In this document: positions 36,596-46,134 of the stretch, in pieces | Numbering within the stretch: the first letter of the stretch is position 1 | Layout of the letters: every line of letters begins with the position of its first letter | Assembly: GCA_029202665.1 (NCBI GenBank) | Contig: CP119326.1 | Span: 1,736,001 to 1,800,000 of the forward strand | Length of the DNA stretch: 64,000 nt | Origin: Candidatus Brevundimonas colombiensis | GTDB taxonomy: Bacteria; Pseudomonadota; Alphaproteobacteria; Caulobacterales; Caulobacteraceae | Reading direction: 5' to 3' | The notes under the pieces: model-generated | Databases searched by the model: none | Told to the model about the DNA's origin: nothing | What the model saw: only the letters and a program-made list of their open reading frames with translations | Made by a program: the position numbers and the translations under genes

Positions 36596-39500
36596 TTAGA
36601 AGGGGCGGAAGTTCAGGCCGACGAAGAAGCGACGGCCGTAGGGGTCGAAGTTGGAATAGATGGTCGTCCCCAGGATGTCGCGCTGTTCTGCGTCAAACAG
36701 GTTCACGACGCCGGCGCGCAGCGTCAGATCGTCCCGCACCTTGTAGCGTACGGTCAGATCGTGACGGACGAACGGTCCAGTATCCATCTGATCGACCAAG
36801 CGAGCGTCGGCGTTGTTGACGAAGTCGCGCGCCCGAATGATGTTGGCGCTCGACTGCCAATCGGCCGTCCAGTTGATGTTCCAAGTGTCGTTCGGACGCC
36901 ATGCCAGAGACGAGCTCAGTCGCACCCGCGGATAAACGTTGGTGCCGCTGAGACCGATGCTGCCGGCCAGTTCATCGTAGTCGCTCGGGTCAGATTCGTT
37001 CAGATATTGCTTCTGCTCAATCAGCCACGAGCCGTTCACACGCCAGTCGAAGGCGCCCCAGTTCTTGCCGAAGTCAGCCGTTTCCAGCGTGTAGTTGGCG
37101 CCGAAATCGAGTCCGCGGGTTTCAAGAGCGGCGTAGTTGAACGACCGCTCGATAAAGCCGCCGATCGCATTGCCGGACGGTGCGCCGACACCGAACGGGA
37201 TGTTCGGCGAGTTGCGGAAGATCGAGTTGCAGGCGTCCAGGTTCAGTTCCGCGCCATTGACGCAGTTGTTCGCAATCCCTTCAGCCGAAACCGAGGCGAT
37301 CACCTTGTCGATGCGGATTTCATAGTAATCCAGCGTCATGGTCAGGCCGGGGATGAAGCGCGGCTGCAACACGGTCGAGAAGGTGAAGGATTCGGATTCT
37401 TCCGGCACCAAGTTCGGGTTGCCGCCGCTGACGCCTGCGATGCCCGAGGTGTAGTCCGGGCGGAAGTCGTCGGTGTTGGTGGCGGTCGCGCCGGCGAAGT
37501 CGAACGTCAGACCCTTCTGCGCGGCCAAGGCCGTGCAGTTCTTGATGCGGTTGGCCTTGGTTTCCTGGTCATTCACCGCGGCGATGCTAGCGGTCGCACA
37601 CGGATCAACGAAGTTGTTCGCGAAGGTTTGGCCGAACGGTGCGTAGTTCTCGCCGAGGTTCGGAACGCGAACCGAGGAGTTGAAGCTGGTCTTGAAGGTG
37701 ATGTCGCGGATCGGGCGATAAACCAGGTTCACGCCATACACATCGACATTGCCAACCGTCGAATAGTCAGCCCAGCGGTACGAACCGCTGAGTTCGGCGT
37801 ATTCACCAAGACGGGAGTCGCGGAACAGCGGCACGGACAGCTCCGTGAACAATTCCTTGGACTCATAGCTGACTTCAGGGAAGTCCGCCCCGGTGTTGAG
37901 GAACAGCAGGCGATCGCCGGCCGTCGCGCTACGACCGATGGCCGATGTCGTTTCCTTGCGCCATTCACCGCCGAAGGCGAAGCCGAGGTTGCCGGCGCCC
38001 CAGAGATCCCAGAGCTCGGTCGAGATCGAGCCAACAGCCTGCTGCTGTTCGTTCATCTCCTTAACAACAACGGCGGCGTCCACATACTGCAGCGCTTCAG
38101 CCGATTGATTGCCGGCGCCGAAGATGTTCAGCGGCGCACACTGGGCGATCGAGTTGCGGCCGTATTCCGTGTCCAGCAGGTTGGTAGGATCGCCGTTTGC
38201 GTCCTTGCGGTGCTTGTCGGCGATGAAGGTTGCGCCTTGCGCCTGAAGCAGCCTGGATCGGCAGACGATGGACCCTGCCGGGCCAGCGACACCCAGTCTG
38301 TCGATCACGGAGTCGGCGGCGAGAGCCATACGTTGCGAATCGACAGCGCGCTCGATGTTTTCGATCTCGGCCTTGCCGTAGGTGTAGCCAAGGTCCCAAG
38401 ACAGCGACTTGGCGAAGCCCATTGGACCGTGGTCGCCCTTGAAACCAGCAACATAGCGCTGAATGTCGCGGGTGTTCGATTGCGTGCGGTCAGGGCCGAA
38501 GAAGCTGTGACGTGCGATCGGCAACGCTTGGCTGCGGATCAACTCGCCGGCATTCGCCGCAGTGGGCGGCGCGTAAATATCGATCCGATTGGCTGCGATC
38601 GCCGTTTTCAGGTTTAGCGGCAGGAAGGCATTGTCATCCCATCGCAGGTCAAACGCCGAGTTAGCCCAAATGGAGTTTGTGTCGTTCGTACCGTAGGAGT
38701 CATTGTCCAAATCGACATCGAAGAAGGTCCGCTGACCCCGCATAAAGGTATCTTCAGTGACGTATTTCGCTTCTGTATAAAAGCTGATGGCATCCGTGAC
38801 CTTGAAGTTGGCGCCGACCTGATAACGCTGCGATTCGGACGCAGGGACGCGGCTGTAGCCCGCCACTTCGCCCAACGGCATCCCGTCGCCACCGATGTTA
38901 TAGGGACGGTTGATGCCAACGTTGCCGACGCGCTGACCGAAGTTAGCCAGGCGGCCGTTGGCGCCATCGTAAACATAAGTCTTGCCAGGCGTAATGCCGT
39001 AGCAGTTTGCAGCGTAGGTGAAATTGCCTCCGCTAAAGCAATTCTGATACGGGATGTTGGGATTGGTCAGGTTGCTGGGCTGCTGGAGGTTGGCCAGCGT
39101 GGTTTGCCCCCAAGGCAGGATGTCCAGCCGGTTGACGCCATAGAAGACTGCAGCATCAAGGCGGCCATCATAAGGAGCGGTCGTCGGATCGGCGTCGATC
39201 GACAAGCGGATCGGCGCACGGCGAATCCAGTCGATGTCCATCGAATCGACGTTGTCGATCTTTTCATATTCAGCGTGGGCATAGACGTTCAACCGGTTAT
39301 CGAAGAAATTCTTGCCGATCAGGCCAGAAATGCGGCGGCTGGCCTCACCATTATCGTTGATTTGGCCATAATTGGCGTCGATCTCGAGGCCTTCAAAGTC
39401 CTTTTTTAGGATGAAGTTGACTACGCCTGAAACTGCGTCCGCCCCGTAGACCGAGGAGGCGCCGCCCGTGATAATTTCCACATTCTGAATCAAGAGGCGG

Positions 39501-39931
39501 GGGATCGTATCCACATCGACCGACAACTCACCGCCGGAAGAACCGATATGACGGCGGCCATCGACTAGCGTCAGAGTGCGACCGGCGCCCAACGAGCGGA
39601 GGTTGGGCAGGGAAAGGCCGCCGGTGTTCAAGTTCGAACCCGTTGTGTCTGAGGGTACGGTGGAGTTCTGAAGTGCAGGAATTGTGGCCAGATAATCGAT
39701 GACGCTCGTCTGACCGGTCGACAGTATTTCGTCCTGCGATACTTGAATCAGAGGCGTTGGTGCATTGGCGGCGCTGCGGCGAATGCGCGAGCCGGTGACG
39801 ATGATTTCATCAAGTTGTGTGGCTGATGCGTCTGAGGGAGAGGTAGTTTGGGTCGGCAAATCTTGCGCGAAAGCGGTGGTGGCGATCAAGGCACCGGCAA
39901 GGACTGTCGAAGACAATAGAATATTTCGCAT
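36596..39931 (-). CDS. TonB-dependent outer-membrane receptor
   Basis: 1111 residues. The signal peptide MRNILLSSTVLAGALIATTAFAQ precedes a TonB box (DEIIVTGSRIRR). The plug domain covers about 50-175 (LATIPALQNS, NLRSLGAGRTLTLVDGRRH, VEIITGGASSVYGADAVSGVVNFILKK). The barrel runs to the terminal aromatic residue (RRFFVGLNFRPF). It imports a large substrate through the outer membrane using TonB energy. No substrate-specific neighbour gives a clue, although long receptors of this type in Caulobacterales often take up carbohydrates or plant compounds. Base composition is visibly more AT-rich than the neighbours, most strongly at its 5' end. A terminator follows. Confidence 0.93.
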   Translation of the reverse strand: MRNILLSSTVLAGALIATTAFAQDLPTQTTSPSDASATQLDEIIVTGSRIRRSAANAPTPLIQVSQDEILSTGQTSVIDYLATIPALQNSTVPSDTTGSNLNTGGLSLPNLRSLGAGRTLTLVDGRRHIGSSGGELSVDVDTIPRLLIQNVEIITGGASSVYGADAVSGVVNFILKKDFEGLEIDANYGQINDNGEASRRISGLIGKNFFDNRLNVYAHAEYEKIDNVDSMDIDWIRRAPIRLSIDADPTTAPYDGRLDAAVFYGVNRLDILPWGQTTLANLQQPSNLTNPNIPYQNCFSGGNFTYAANCYGITPGKTYVYDGANGRLANFGQRVGNVGINRPYNIGGDGMPLGEVAGYSRVPASESQRYQVGANFKVTDAISFYTEAKYVTEDTFMRGQRTFFDVDLDNDSYGTNDTNSIWANSAFDLRWDDNAFLPLNLKTAIAANRIDIYAPPTAANAGELIRSQALPIARHSFFGPDRTQSNTRDIQRYVAGFKGDHGPMGFAKSLSWDLGYTYGKAEIENIERAVDSQRMALAADSVIDRLGVAGPAGSIVCRSRLLQAQGATFIADKHRKDANGDPTNLLDTEYGRNSIAQCAPLNIFGAGNQSAEALQYVDAAVVVKEMNEQQQAVGSISTELWDLWGAGNLGFAFGGEWRKETTSAIGRSATAGDRLLFLNTGADFPEVSYESKELFTELSVPLFRDSRLGEYAELSGSYRWADYSTVGNVDVYGVNLVYRPIRDITFKTSFNSSVRVPNLGENYAPFGQTFANNFVDPCATASIAAVNDQETKANRIKNCTALAAQKGLTFDFAGATATNTDDFRPDYTSGIAGVSGGNPNLVPEESESFTFSTVLQPRFIPGLTMTLDYYEIRIDKVIASVSAEGIANNCVNGAELNLDACNSIFRNSPNIPFGVGAPSGNAIGGFIERSFNYAALETRGLDFGANYTLETADFGKNWGAFDWRVNGSWLIEQKQYLNESDPSDYDELAGSIGLSGTNVYPRVRLSSSLAWRPNDTWNINWTADWQSSANIIRARDFVNNADARLVDQMDTGPFVRHDLTVRYKVRDDLTLRAGVVNLFDAEQRDILGTTIYSNFDPYGRRFFVGLNFRPF

Positions 39932-40222
39932 ATGGACTCCGTATAGCGCGGCCGATGGGGAAGGGCGTCAAAGGACGTCGTTGATCCGCCGCTTGCGGGT
40001 CACAAACCTGACACAGAAGGAGGCGTCAAGTTAGAGGTCGCGTATGGGGAACATAACGACGTTATACATAGGGGGTGTTTTGCAATAGACACACTTTCTC
40101 TTCAGTTCTCGAAGCTTCGCTTTTACTGAGCTTTGGCGTTGTCGAATGTTATTTAAGATTCACGGTCAGCATTTTGCGTTGAGTTCAACTGTGACCATAT
40201 GACTCATCGAACAGGTCCGGCG
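39932..40222. other. Intergenic region upstream of the TonB receptor gene
   Basis: About 290 bases of low-GC sequence between two minus-strand genes. I see no coding frame. A 13-base palindrome, ATAACG-A-CGTTAT (40053-40065), lies about 120 bases before the receptor start. It could be an operator for a regulator of the receptor. No convincing -35/-10 pair was found on the minus strand. It is also the place to expect a terminator of the gene at 40223, but none is clear. Confidence 0.5.
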
Positions 40223-40921
40223 TCAACATTGGACCGCGGCGATCCAGTCGGGCAGTTCGTCGATGCGGGCCAGGGAGACGTAGCGGGGCTCGTTCTCGGG
40301 CGCGTCGGCGAGTTCGTGGGCCCAGGTGACGGCGTAGGGGATGTGGACGCCGAAGGCGCCGGCGGCGATGGCGGGCAGGACGTCGGACTTCATCGAGTTG
40401 CCGGCCATGACGGCCTCTGCGGCGCCGGTGCCGTGACGGGCGAAGGCGCGCTGATAGGTGGCGCTGTCCTTTTCCGACACGATCTCGACGGCGCTGAACC
40501 GTTCCCCCAGGCCGGACGCGGCCAGCTTGCGCTCCTGGTCCATCAGGTCGCCCTTGGTGATCAGAACGAGGCGGTATTTGTCGGCCAGTTCGGCGATCAC
40601 CTCGTCCACGCCGGGCAGGGTCTCGACGGGGTGGGCCAGCATTTCGCGGCCGGCGGCCAGGATTTCACGCACGACGTGGGGCGGCGCGGCGCCGCCCGTC
40701 AGCTCCATCGCCGTCTCGATCATCGACAGGGTGAAGCCTTTCACGCCATAGCCGTAGAGGCGGAGATTGCGCTGCTCGGTCTCGGCCAGGCGCGCCTCGA
40801 TGGCCGCCTCGTCGCCGTGGTCGGACAGCAGATCGACGAATCGCGCGTGGGTCAGGCGAAAGATCGTCTCGTTGTGCCAAAGGGTGTCGTCGGCATCCAG
40901 GCCGACCGTGGTGATGCTCAT
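40223..40921 (-). CDS. HAD-family hydrolase
   Basis: 232 residues. HAD motifs are in order: VGLDADDTLWHNE (nucleophile Asp), LITKGDLMDQERKL, a Lys before AVEIVSEKD, and VMAGNSMKSDVLPAIAAG. The variant AGNSMKSD resembles the YjjG/haloacid-like group of small-molecule phosphatases. The substrate is not known. The start at 40919-40921 immediately gives motif I. It is a single gene, about 100 bases from the divergent peptidase gene. Confidence 0.88.
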   Translation of the reverse strand: MSITTVGLDADDTLWHNETIFRLTHARFVDLLSDHGDEAAIEARLAETEQRNLRLYGYGVKGFTLSMIETAMELTGGAAPPHVVREILAAGREMLAHPVETLPGVDEVIAELADKYRLVLITKGDLMDQERKLAASGLGERFSAVEIVSEKDSATYQRAFARHGTGAAEAVMAGNSMKSDVLPAIAAGAFGVHIPYAVTWAHELADAPENEPRYVSLARIDELPDWIAAVQC

Positions 40922-41028
40922 GCCGCGCCCCTATCATGGGATGCGACGCGACGGGAGACGCGATGAGCGGATCGACGCGCCCGAATGACGCGCATTCGTG
41001 ACTTGAGGCCGGGCGGGCCGTGGGTCAG

Positions 41029-42291
41029 ATGAAGCTCATGCGCCTTTCCTTTTCCGCACGGCTGTTCGGCGTCCTGTTGCTGGGTTTGCCCATGGGGCAG
41101 GCGGCGGCGGCCGATGCGGCGCACCCGGGCGCGGCGGTCGTGGCGGCGGGGCCGACACGCCAGCAGGCGCGGCTGAACCAGCAGGTGTTCGACCGGGTGT
41201 GGGACGAGGTCAGGCGCGGCTATTACGACCCCAGCCTGCATGGGGTGGATTGGGGCGTCGCGCGGGCGCAGTTCCGACCCCAGGCCCTGGCGGCGCCGGA
41301 CGAACGGGCCTTGTACCGGGTGCTGAACGCCATGCTGGACCTGCTGGACGACGGCCATGCGGCCGCCAGCCCGCCGGCGGCGGTTCGAAGACAGGAGGCG
41401 CAGTTCGCGCGCCGCGCGGTGATGGGCTTGACCCTGATGCTCGGGGCGACGCCGGACGACTGGACTGTAGAGCGCGTTCGTCCCGGCTCTCCGGCCGAGG
41501 CGGCGGGGGTTCAGATCGGCTGGGCGCTGAACAGCGTCGATGGACAACCGTGGGGGCCGGATGTGGAGACGTTCGACGGTCGGCCCGTGCGTCTGGTCCT
41601 GACCGATGAAACGGGTCAAAGGCGCGAGATCACCCTGACGCCGCGCATCATGGAGGCGGTCCAGCCCTTCGTCGCCGATACATCGCGGCCCGGCGTTCTG
41701 GTGTTGCGCGTCGAGCAGTTCGACAAGGGGCTGGGGCCGTGGATGGGCAGCGCGCTGGAGGGTCTGCCGCCTGACGTGGACGTGGTTCTGGACCTGCGCG
41801 GCAATCCGGGCGGGCGGTTGATGGAGGCGGAATCGGTGCTGACCTGTTTCCTGCCGCGCGGTCAGGCCTGGGCCACACGTACCGGGCGCACGGGGCGGGC
41901 GGTGGTGCTGAGGGCGGCGGGAAACTGCGGCGACCGGCGCGATCCACTGGCCAATCCGGTCGCGGTGCTGGTCGATCAGGGCAGCCGCAGCGCGGCGGAG
42001 CTGACGCCGGCGGCGTTGCAGGAGGCGCGTCGCGGGATCGTGGTGGGGGAGAGGACCGGCGGCTCGGTCCTGATCGCGCAGGAGACCAATCTGCCCGACG
42101 GCGGTCGGCTGACGCTCAGCCGGGCGGACTTCGTGACGGCCGGGGGGATGCGGCTGGAAAAGCGCGGGGTGACGCCGGATGTCGCCGCCCCCCGCACCGT
42201 GGCCCAGCGTCGCGCCGGCGACGACCCGACGCTGGAAGCGGCGATCGCGGCGCTTCGCGGCAGGGACCGGGCCGCGGCCACGGGGCTTTAG
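41029..42291 (+). CDS. Exported S41-family peptidase
   Basis: 420 residues from ATG at 41029, with GTG 41020 and ATG 41038 as alternatives. A signal peptide (LFGVLLLGLPMGQAAAA) is followed by a helical region, a PDZ domain (about 140-215; VERVRPGSPAEAAGVQIGW) and the S41 core (VVLDLRGNPGGRLMEAE). The nucleophile Ser is in DQGSRSAAEL. At the position 25 residues later, where CtpA proteases have the general-base Lys (TFGKG), this protein has Ser (TGGSV). It therefore resembles the tricorn-like branch that lacks this Lys, or is inactive. It is a periplasmic protease candidate with unknown target. Confidence 0.82.
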   Translation: MKLMRLSFSARLFGVLLLGLPMGQAAAADAAHPGAAVVAAGPTRQQARLNQQVFDRVWDEVRRGYYDPSLHGVDWGVARAQFRPQALAAPDERALYRVLNAMLDLLDDGHAAASPPAAVRRQEAQFARRAVMGLTLMLGATPDDWTVERVRPGSPAEAAGVQIGWALNSVDGQPWGPDVETFDGRPVRLVLTDETGQRREITLTPRIMEAVQPFVADTSRPGVLVLRVEQFDKGLGPWMGSALEGLPPDVDVVLDLRGNPGGRLMEAESVLTCFLPRGQAWATRTGRTGRAVVLRAAGNCGDRRDPLANPVAVLVDQGSRSAAELTPAALQEARRGIVVGERTGGSVLIAQETNLPDGGRLTLSRADFVTAGGMRLEKRGVTPDVAAPRTVAQRRAGDDPTLEAAIAALRGRDRAAATGL

Positions 42292-42292
42292 G

Positions 42293-42526
42293 TCAGCAGC
42301 ATTTGAATCCGCCCGCCCCGCCGAAACGGCGCTGTTCGTGCAGGCGGAAGAAGGCGGTCTTGTCCATCGGCGGCTGGTCGGGATGGGTCGCCGCCGCGTG
42401 ATCCACATAGGCCTGATAGTCGGGCTGGCCGATCATGGCCCCGGCCGTGCGCCGGACGCCGCGACCCCACCGCAGGGCGGCGTCGCGGCACAGGCACAGC
42501 AGATCGTCTTGCGACGGATCAGGCAC
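42293..42526 (-). CDS. YbdD/YjiX-like small protein, CstA partner
   Basis: 77 residues. The family pattern is plain: LCRDAALRWGRGVRRTAGAMIGQPDYQAYVDHAAATHPDQPPMDKTAFFRLHEQRRFGG, ending in FKCC. These proteins nearly always follow cstA-type genes and are thought to modify the transporter. Here the start overlaps the cstA stop by 8 bases, so translation is coupled. The exact biochemical function is not known. The gene ends 2 bases from the convergent peptidase stop. Confidence 0.9.
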   Translation of the reverse strand: MPDPSQDDLLCLCRDAALRWGRGVRRTAGAMIGQPDYQAYVDHAAATHPDQPPMDKTAFFRLHEQRRFGGAGGFKCC

Positions 42527-44606
42527 GGGCGACGTCCGCCGCGTCGTCGGCCGCCGTCAGCGCGTGGCTCTCGGGATATTCGCGCACGGTCGGGCGGTTG
42601 TTCCGATAGGCCTTCAGGCAGGCCAGGACGCCATAGACGACCATGGTGATGACCACGAACAGGAAGCCCGCCGTCAGGGCCGAGTTGACGTAGTCGTTGA
42701 CCACGATCCGGTGCATGTCCGCCGCCGACTTGGCCGGGGCGATCAAGTCGCCGGCGCCCAGGGCCTCCTGATACTTTCTGGCGTGGGCCAGGAAACCGAT
42801 GCGGACGTCCGGGTGGAACAGCTTCTGGAAACCGGCCGTCAGGGTGCAGATCAGAAGCCAGGTCGCCGGGACGACCATGACCCAGGCGAACTTTTCGCGC
42901 TTCATCTTGAACAGGACGACCGTGCCCAGGATCAGGGCGACCGCCGCCAGCATCTGGTTGGCGATGCCGAACAGGGGCCACAGGCTGTTGATGCCGCCCA
43001 GCGGGTCGACCACGCCCGTATAGAGGAAATAGCCCCACAGGCTGACCGTCAGGGCGGTGGCCACGACATTGGCGCCCCAGGACTTGGTTTCGCGCATCTT
43101 GGGAACCGCGACGCCCAGCAGGTCCTGGATCATGAAGCGGCAGACGCGGGTGCCGGCATCGACGGTGGTCAGGATGAACAGGGCCTCGAACAGGATGGCG
43201 AAGTGATACCAGAAGGCCATCATGGCCTTGCCGCCGATGACGTTGGACAGGATGTGGGCCATGCCGACCGCCAGCGTCGGGGCGCCGCCCGCGCGCGACA
43301 GGATCGAGTGTTCGCCCACGTCGCGGGCCAACTGCTCAAGCTCTCCGGGCGTGATGTGGAAGCCCCACTGGGCCACGGCGGCGGCGGCCGAGGCGGCGTC
43401 CTTGCCGATCACGGCGACCGGGCTGTTCATGGCGAAATAGACCGCCGGGTCCAGAACCGTGGCGGCGATCAGGGCCATGACCGCGACGAAGCTTTCGCAC
43501 AGCATGGCGCCATAGCCGATCATCGGAATCTGGGCTTCGTTCTCCAGCAGCTTGGGCGTGGTGCCTGACGAGATCAGGGCGTGGAAGCCGGACACGGCGC
43601 CACAGGCGATGGTGATGAACAGGAAGGGGAACAGGGCGCCGGCGAACACCGGGCCCGTGCCGTCGATGAAGGGGGTGATGGCGGGCATCTGCAGATGCGG
43701 ACGCACGATCAGTATGCCGATGGCCAGGGCCAGGATGGCGCCGATCTTCAGGAAGGTCGACAGATAGTCGCGCGGCGCCAGCAGCAGCCAGACCGGAATG
43801 ACCGAGGCGATGAAACCATAGACCATCATCAGCACGGCCAGCGTCGGGCCGGTCAGGGTGAAGGCCGGGCCCCAGTAGGGATCGGCCGCGACATGGCCGC
43901 CGCCGATGATGGCCAGGATCAGCAGGACCACGCCGATCACCGACACCTCGCCCACACGGCCGGGCCGCAGGAAGCGAGTGTAAAGACCCATGAAAATGGC
44001 GATGGGGATGGTGGCGGCGACGGTGAAGGTTCCCCACGGGCTTTCGGCCAGGGCCTTGACCACCACTAGGGCCAGGACGGCCAGGATGATGACCATGATC
44101 ATCAGGACGCCGACCTGGGCGATGATGCCGGGGATATTGCCCATTTCGGTGCGGATCATATCTCCGAGCGACTTGCCGTCGCGGCGCGTGGACATGAACA
44201 GGACCATCATGTCCTGCACCGCCCCCGCCAGAACGGCGCCGACCAGGATCCACAATACGCCGGGCAGATAGCCCATCTGGGCGGCCAGCACCGGCCCGAC
44301 CAGCGGCCCGGCCCCCGCGATGGCGGCGAAGTGGTGGCCGAAAAGGACGTTTTTGGGCGTCGGCACATAGTCCAGCCCGTCGTTGCGGCGCATGGCCGGC
44401 GTCGGGCGCGCGGCGTTCAGCCCCATGACCTTGTTGGCCAGATACCGGGCGTAGAACCGATAGGCGATGGCGTAGGTGCAGACGGCGGCGACCACCATCC
44501 AGACCGCGCTGATGCTCTCGCCCTGATGCAGGGCGATGACGCCCAGGGACACGGCCCCCAGAATGGCGATAGCGCCGAAGATTATGGGTGTGCTCAGCTT
44601 GCCCAC
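42519..44606 (-). CDS. cstA: CstA-type peptide/pyruvate transporter
   Basis: 695 residues from a GTG at 44604-44606 with GGAGGAAT upstream; the longer open frame has no family similarity before that point. It has many membrane helices and CstA signatures such as GHHFAAIAGAGPLVGPVLAAQMGYLPG, GALFPFLFITIACGAVSGFHALISSGTTPK and DAGTRVCRFMIQDLLG. The family imports peptides or pyruvate in carbon-limited cells. It lies in the inner membrane and is coupled to ybdD. Regulation cannot be read from the upstream sequence. Confidence 0.93.
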   Translation of the reverse strand: MGKLSTPIIFGAIAILGAVSLGVIALHQGESISAVWMVVAAVCTYAIAYRFYARYLANKVMGLNAARPTPAMRRNDGLDYVPTPKNVLFGHHFAAIAGAGPLVGPVLAAQMGYLPGVLWILVGAVLAGAVQDMMVLFMSTRRDGKSLGDMIRTEMGNIPGIIAQVGVLMIMVIILAVLALVVVKALAESPWGTFTVAATIPIAIFMGLYTRFLRPGRVGEVSVIGVVLLILAIIGGGHVAADPYWGPAFTLTGPTLAVLMMVYGFIASVIPVWLLLAPRDYLSTFLKIGAILALAIGILIVRPHLQMPAITPFIDGTGPVFAGALFPFLFITIACGAVSGFHALISSGTTPKLLENEAQIPMIGYGAMLCESFVAVMALIAATVLDPAVYFAMNSPVAVIGKDAASAAAAVAQWGFHITPGELEQLARDVGEHSILSRAGGAPTLAVGMAHILSNVIGGKAMMAFWYHFAILFEALFILTTVDAGTRVCRFMIQDLLGVAVPKMRETKSWGANVVATALTVSLWGYFLYTGVVDPLGGINSLWPLFGIANQMLAAVALILGTVVLFKMKREKFAWVMVVPATWLLICTLTAGFQKLFHPDVRIGFLAHARKYQEALGAGDLIAPAKSAADMHRIVVNDYVNSALTAGFLFVVITMVVYGVLACLKAYRNNRPTVREYPESHALTAADDAADVARA

Positions 44607-44707
44607 GACAGATTCCTCCCGACCGACTGACTGCGGCCCTCGCCCTTGGTTTGCACCACAATGCGGGACAAGGCCAATCGACCAAAGTCGTAGAGGACGC
44701 CGATCTT

Positions 44708-44878
44708 CTTTCGTCATTCTCCGGCAAGCCGCCTCTTGGCGGCGCAGACCGGGGAACCCAGCGGCGCCGAAGGCGATGCAGCCGCCACGAGACTGTTGAA
44801 GCTATGCGTGCGCGACAGGTTCGCGCTCTCGCGCGCCGCTGGGTCCCCAGGTCGCTTCGCGCCGGAGGATGACGAAAG
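44708..44878. repeat. Long imperfect inverted repeat, intergenic element
   Basis: The outer arms 44708-44725 and 44861-44878 are 18 bases each and match in 17 positions (CTTTCGTCATTCTCCGGC against its complement). Inside, CGGGGAACCCAGCGGCG (44750-44766) pairs with CGCCGCTGGGTCCCC (44834-44848) with one bulged base. The whole 171-base unit can fold into a long hairpin. It lies between the starts of cstA (minus) and the terminator of purT. Such elements are widespread interspersed repeats in Caulobacterales; that is recalled, not tested. Confidence 0.75.
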
Positions 44879-44892
44879 GAGACAGTAAAAGG

Positions 44893-44912
44893 CCCCACCC
44901 CCACGGGTGGGG
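44893..44912 (-). terminator. purT terminator
   Basis: An 8-base stem, CCCCACCC (44893-44900) with GGGTGGGG (44905-44912), has loop CCAC. On the minus strand it is followed by CCTTTTACTG, a short T-run. It starts 7 bases after the purT stop. Confidence 0.65.
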
Positions 44913-44918
44913 AGGAGA

Positions 44919-46115
44919 CTACGCCCGAACCACCTTCACCCGCCCGGCGGCTTCCCGCGCGCGCTCGCGGGCCTGGTCCACGTCGGCGCCGCGCGCGGTG
45001 GCGACGCCCATACGGCGGCGCTCATAGGCTTCAGGTTTGCCGAACAGGCGCAGGTCGGCGGTGGGGACCGACAGGGCCTCGGCGACGCCTTCGAAGGCCA
45101 CGCCCTGCGCCTCCATGCCGCCATAGATGACGGCGCTGGCGGCGGGTTCGCGCTGGGTCACATCGACCGGCAGGCCCAGTATGGCGCGGGCGTGCAGGGC
45201 GAACTCGCTCATGATCTGGCTGGCCAGGGTGACCAGGCCGGTGTCGTGCGGACGGGGCGAGACTTCGGAGAACCAGACCTGATCGCCCTTGACGAACAAC
45301 TCCACGCCGAACACGCCGTAACCGCCAAGAGCGTCCGTGACCTTGGCGGCGATGTCCTGGGCCGAGGCGAGGGCGGCCGCGCTCATGGCTTGGGGCTGCC
45401 AGCTCTCGACATAGTCGCCCTTGACCTGACGGTGGCCGATGGGGGCGCAGAAATCCGTGCCCGTCTCGCCGTCGGCCCCGCGCGAGCGGACGGTCAGCAG
45501 GGTGATCTCGAAATCGAAGTCGATCCGGCCCTCGACGATGACGCGGGCGCCCGCGACCCGGCCGCTTTCCTGGGCATAGGTCCAGGCGTCGGCGATCTGA
45601 TCGGGGCTTTCGACGAAGGATTGCCCCTTGCCCGACGACGACATGACCGGCTTGACGAAGTTGGGATAGCCGACGGCCTCGGCGCCCGCCGCCAGCTCCT
45701 CGGCCGAACCGGCGAAGGCGTAGGGGCTGGTGGGCAGTCCCAGGTCCTCGGCCGCCAGTTTGCGAATGCCCTCGCGGTTCATGGTCAGCTGCACCGCGCG
45801 GGCGGTGGGGATCACGCGCGCCATGCCCGCCGCCTCGATGTCGGCCAGAACCTCAGTGGCGATGGCCTCGATCTCGGGCACGATGATGTGCGGCGCCTCG
45901 GCCAGGATGACGCCGTTCAGCACCTGGGCGTCGGTCATCGGAATGACATGGCTGCGATGCGCCACCTGCATGGCCGGGGCGTTCGGATAGCGGTCCACGG
46001 CGATGACCTCGCAGCCCAGCCGCTGAAGCTCGATCGCGACCTCCTTGCCCAGTTCGCCCGCTCCCAGCAGCATGACGCGGACGGCGGTGTCGGAAAGCGG
46101 GGTGCCGAGTTTCAT
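44919..46115 (-). CDS. purT: Formate-dependent phosphoribosylglycinamide formyltransferase
   Basis: 398 residues from the ATG at 46113-46115. The longer frame starts in the neighbouring repeat (PLPMGEG) and is not genuine. ATP-grasp features include RVMLLGAGELGKEVAIELQRLG, MTMNREGIRKLAAE-like SRKLA region, VMSSSGKGQSFV and SEVSPRPHDTGLVTL. It forms formyl-GAR from GAR, formate and ATP, the folate-independent route of the third purine step. purL and purQ elsewhere in this window belong to the next step. It is read in the same direction as tkt but separated by a repeat region. Confidence 0.95.
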   Translation of the reverse strand: MKLGTPLSDTAVRVMLLGAGELGKEVAIELQRLGCEVIAVDRYPNAPAMQVAHRSHVIPMTDAQVLNGVILAEAPHIIVPEIEAIATEVLADIEAAGMARVIPTARAVQLTMNREGIRKLAAEDLGLPTSPYAFAGSAEELAAGAEAVGYPNFVKPVMSSSGKGQSFVESPDQIADAWTYAQESGRVAGARVIVEGRIDFDFEITLLTVRSRGADGETGTDFCAPIGHRQVKGDYVESWQPQAMSAAALASAQDIAAKVTDALGGYGVFGVELFVKGDQVWFSEVSPRPHDTGLVTLASQIMSEFALHARAILGLPVDVTQREPAASAVIYGGMEAQGVAFEGVAEALSVPTADLRLFGKPEAYERRRMGVATARGADVDQARERAREAAGRVKVVRA

Positions 46116-46134
46116 CGAAGGCTCCACATTCTGT

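Noticed and set aside
40053..40065. Palindrome as a mobile-element end
   Set aside because: There is only one 13-base copy near the receptor and no matching end or transposase; it is kept only as an operator candidate.
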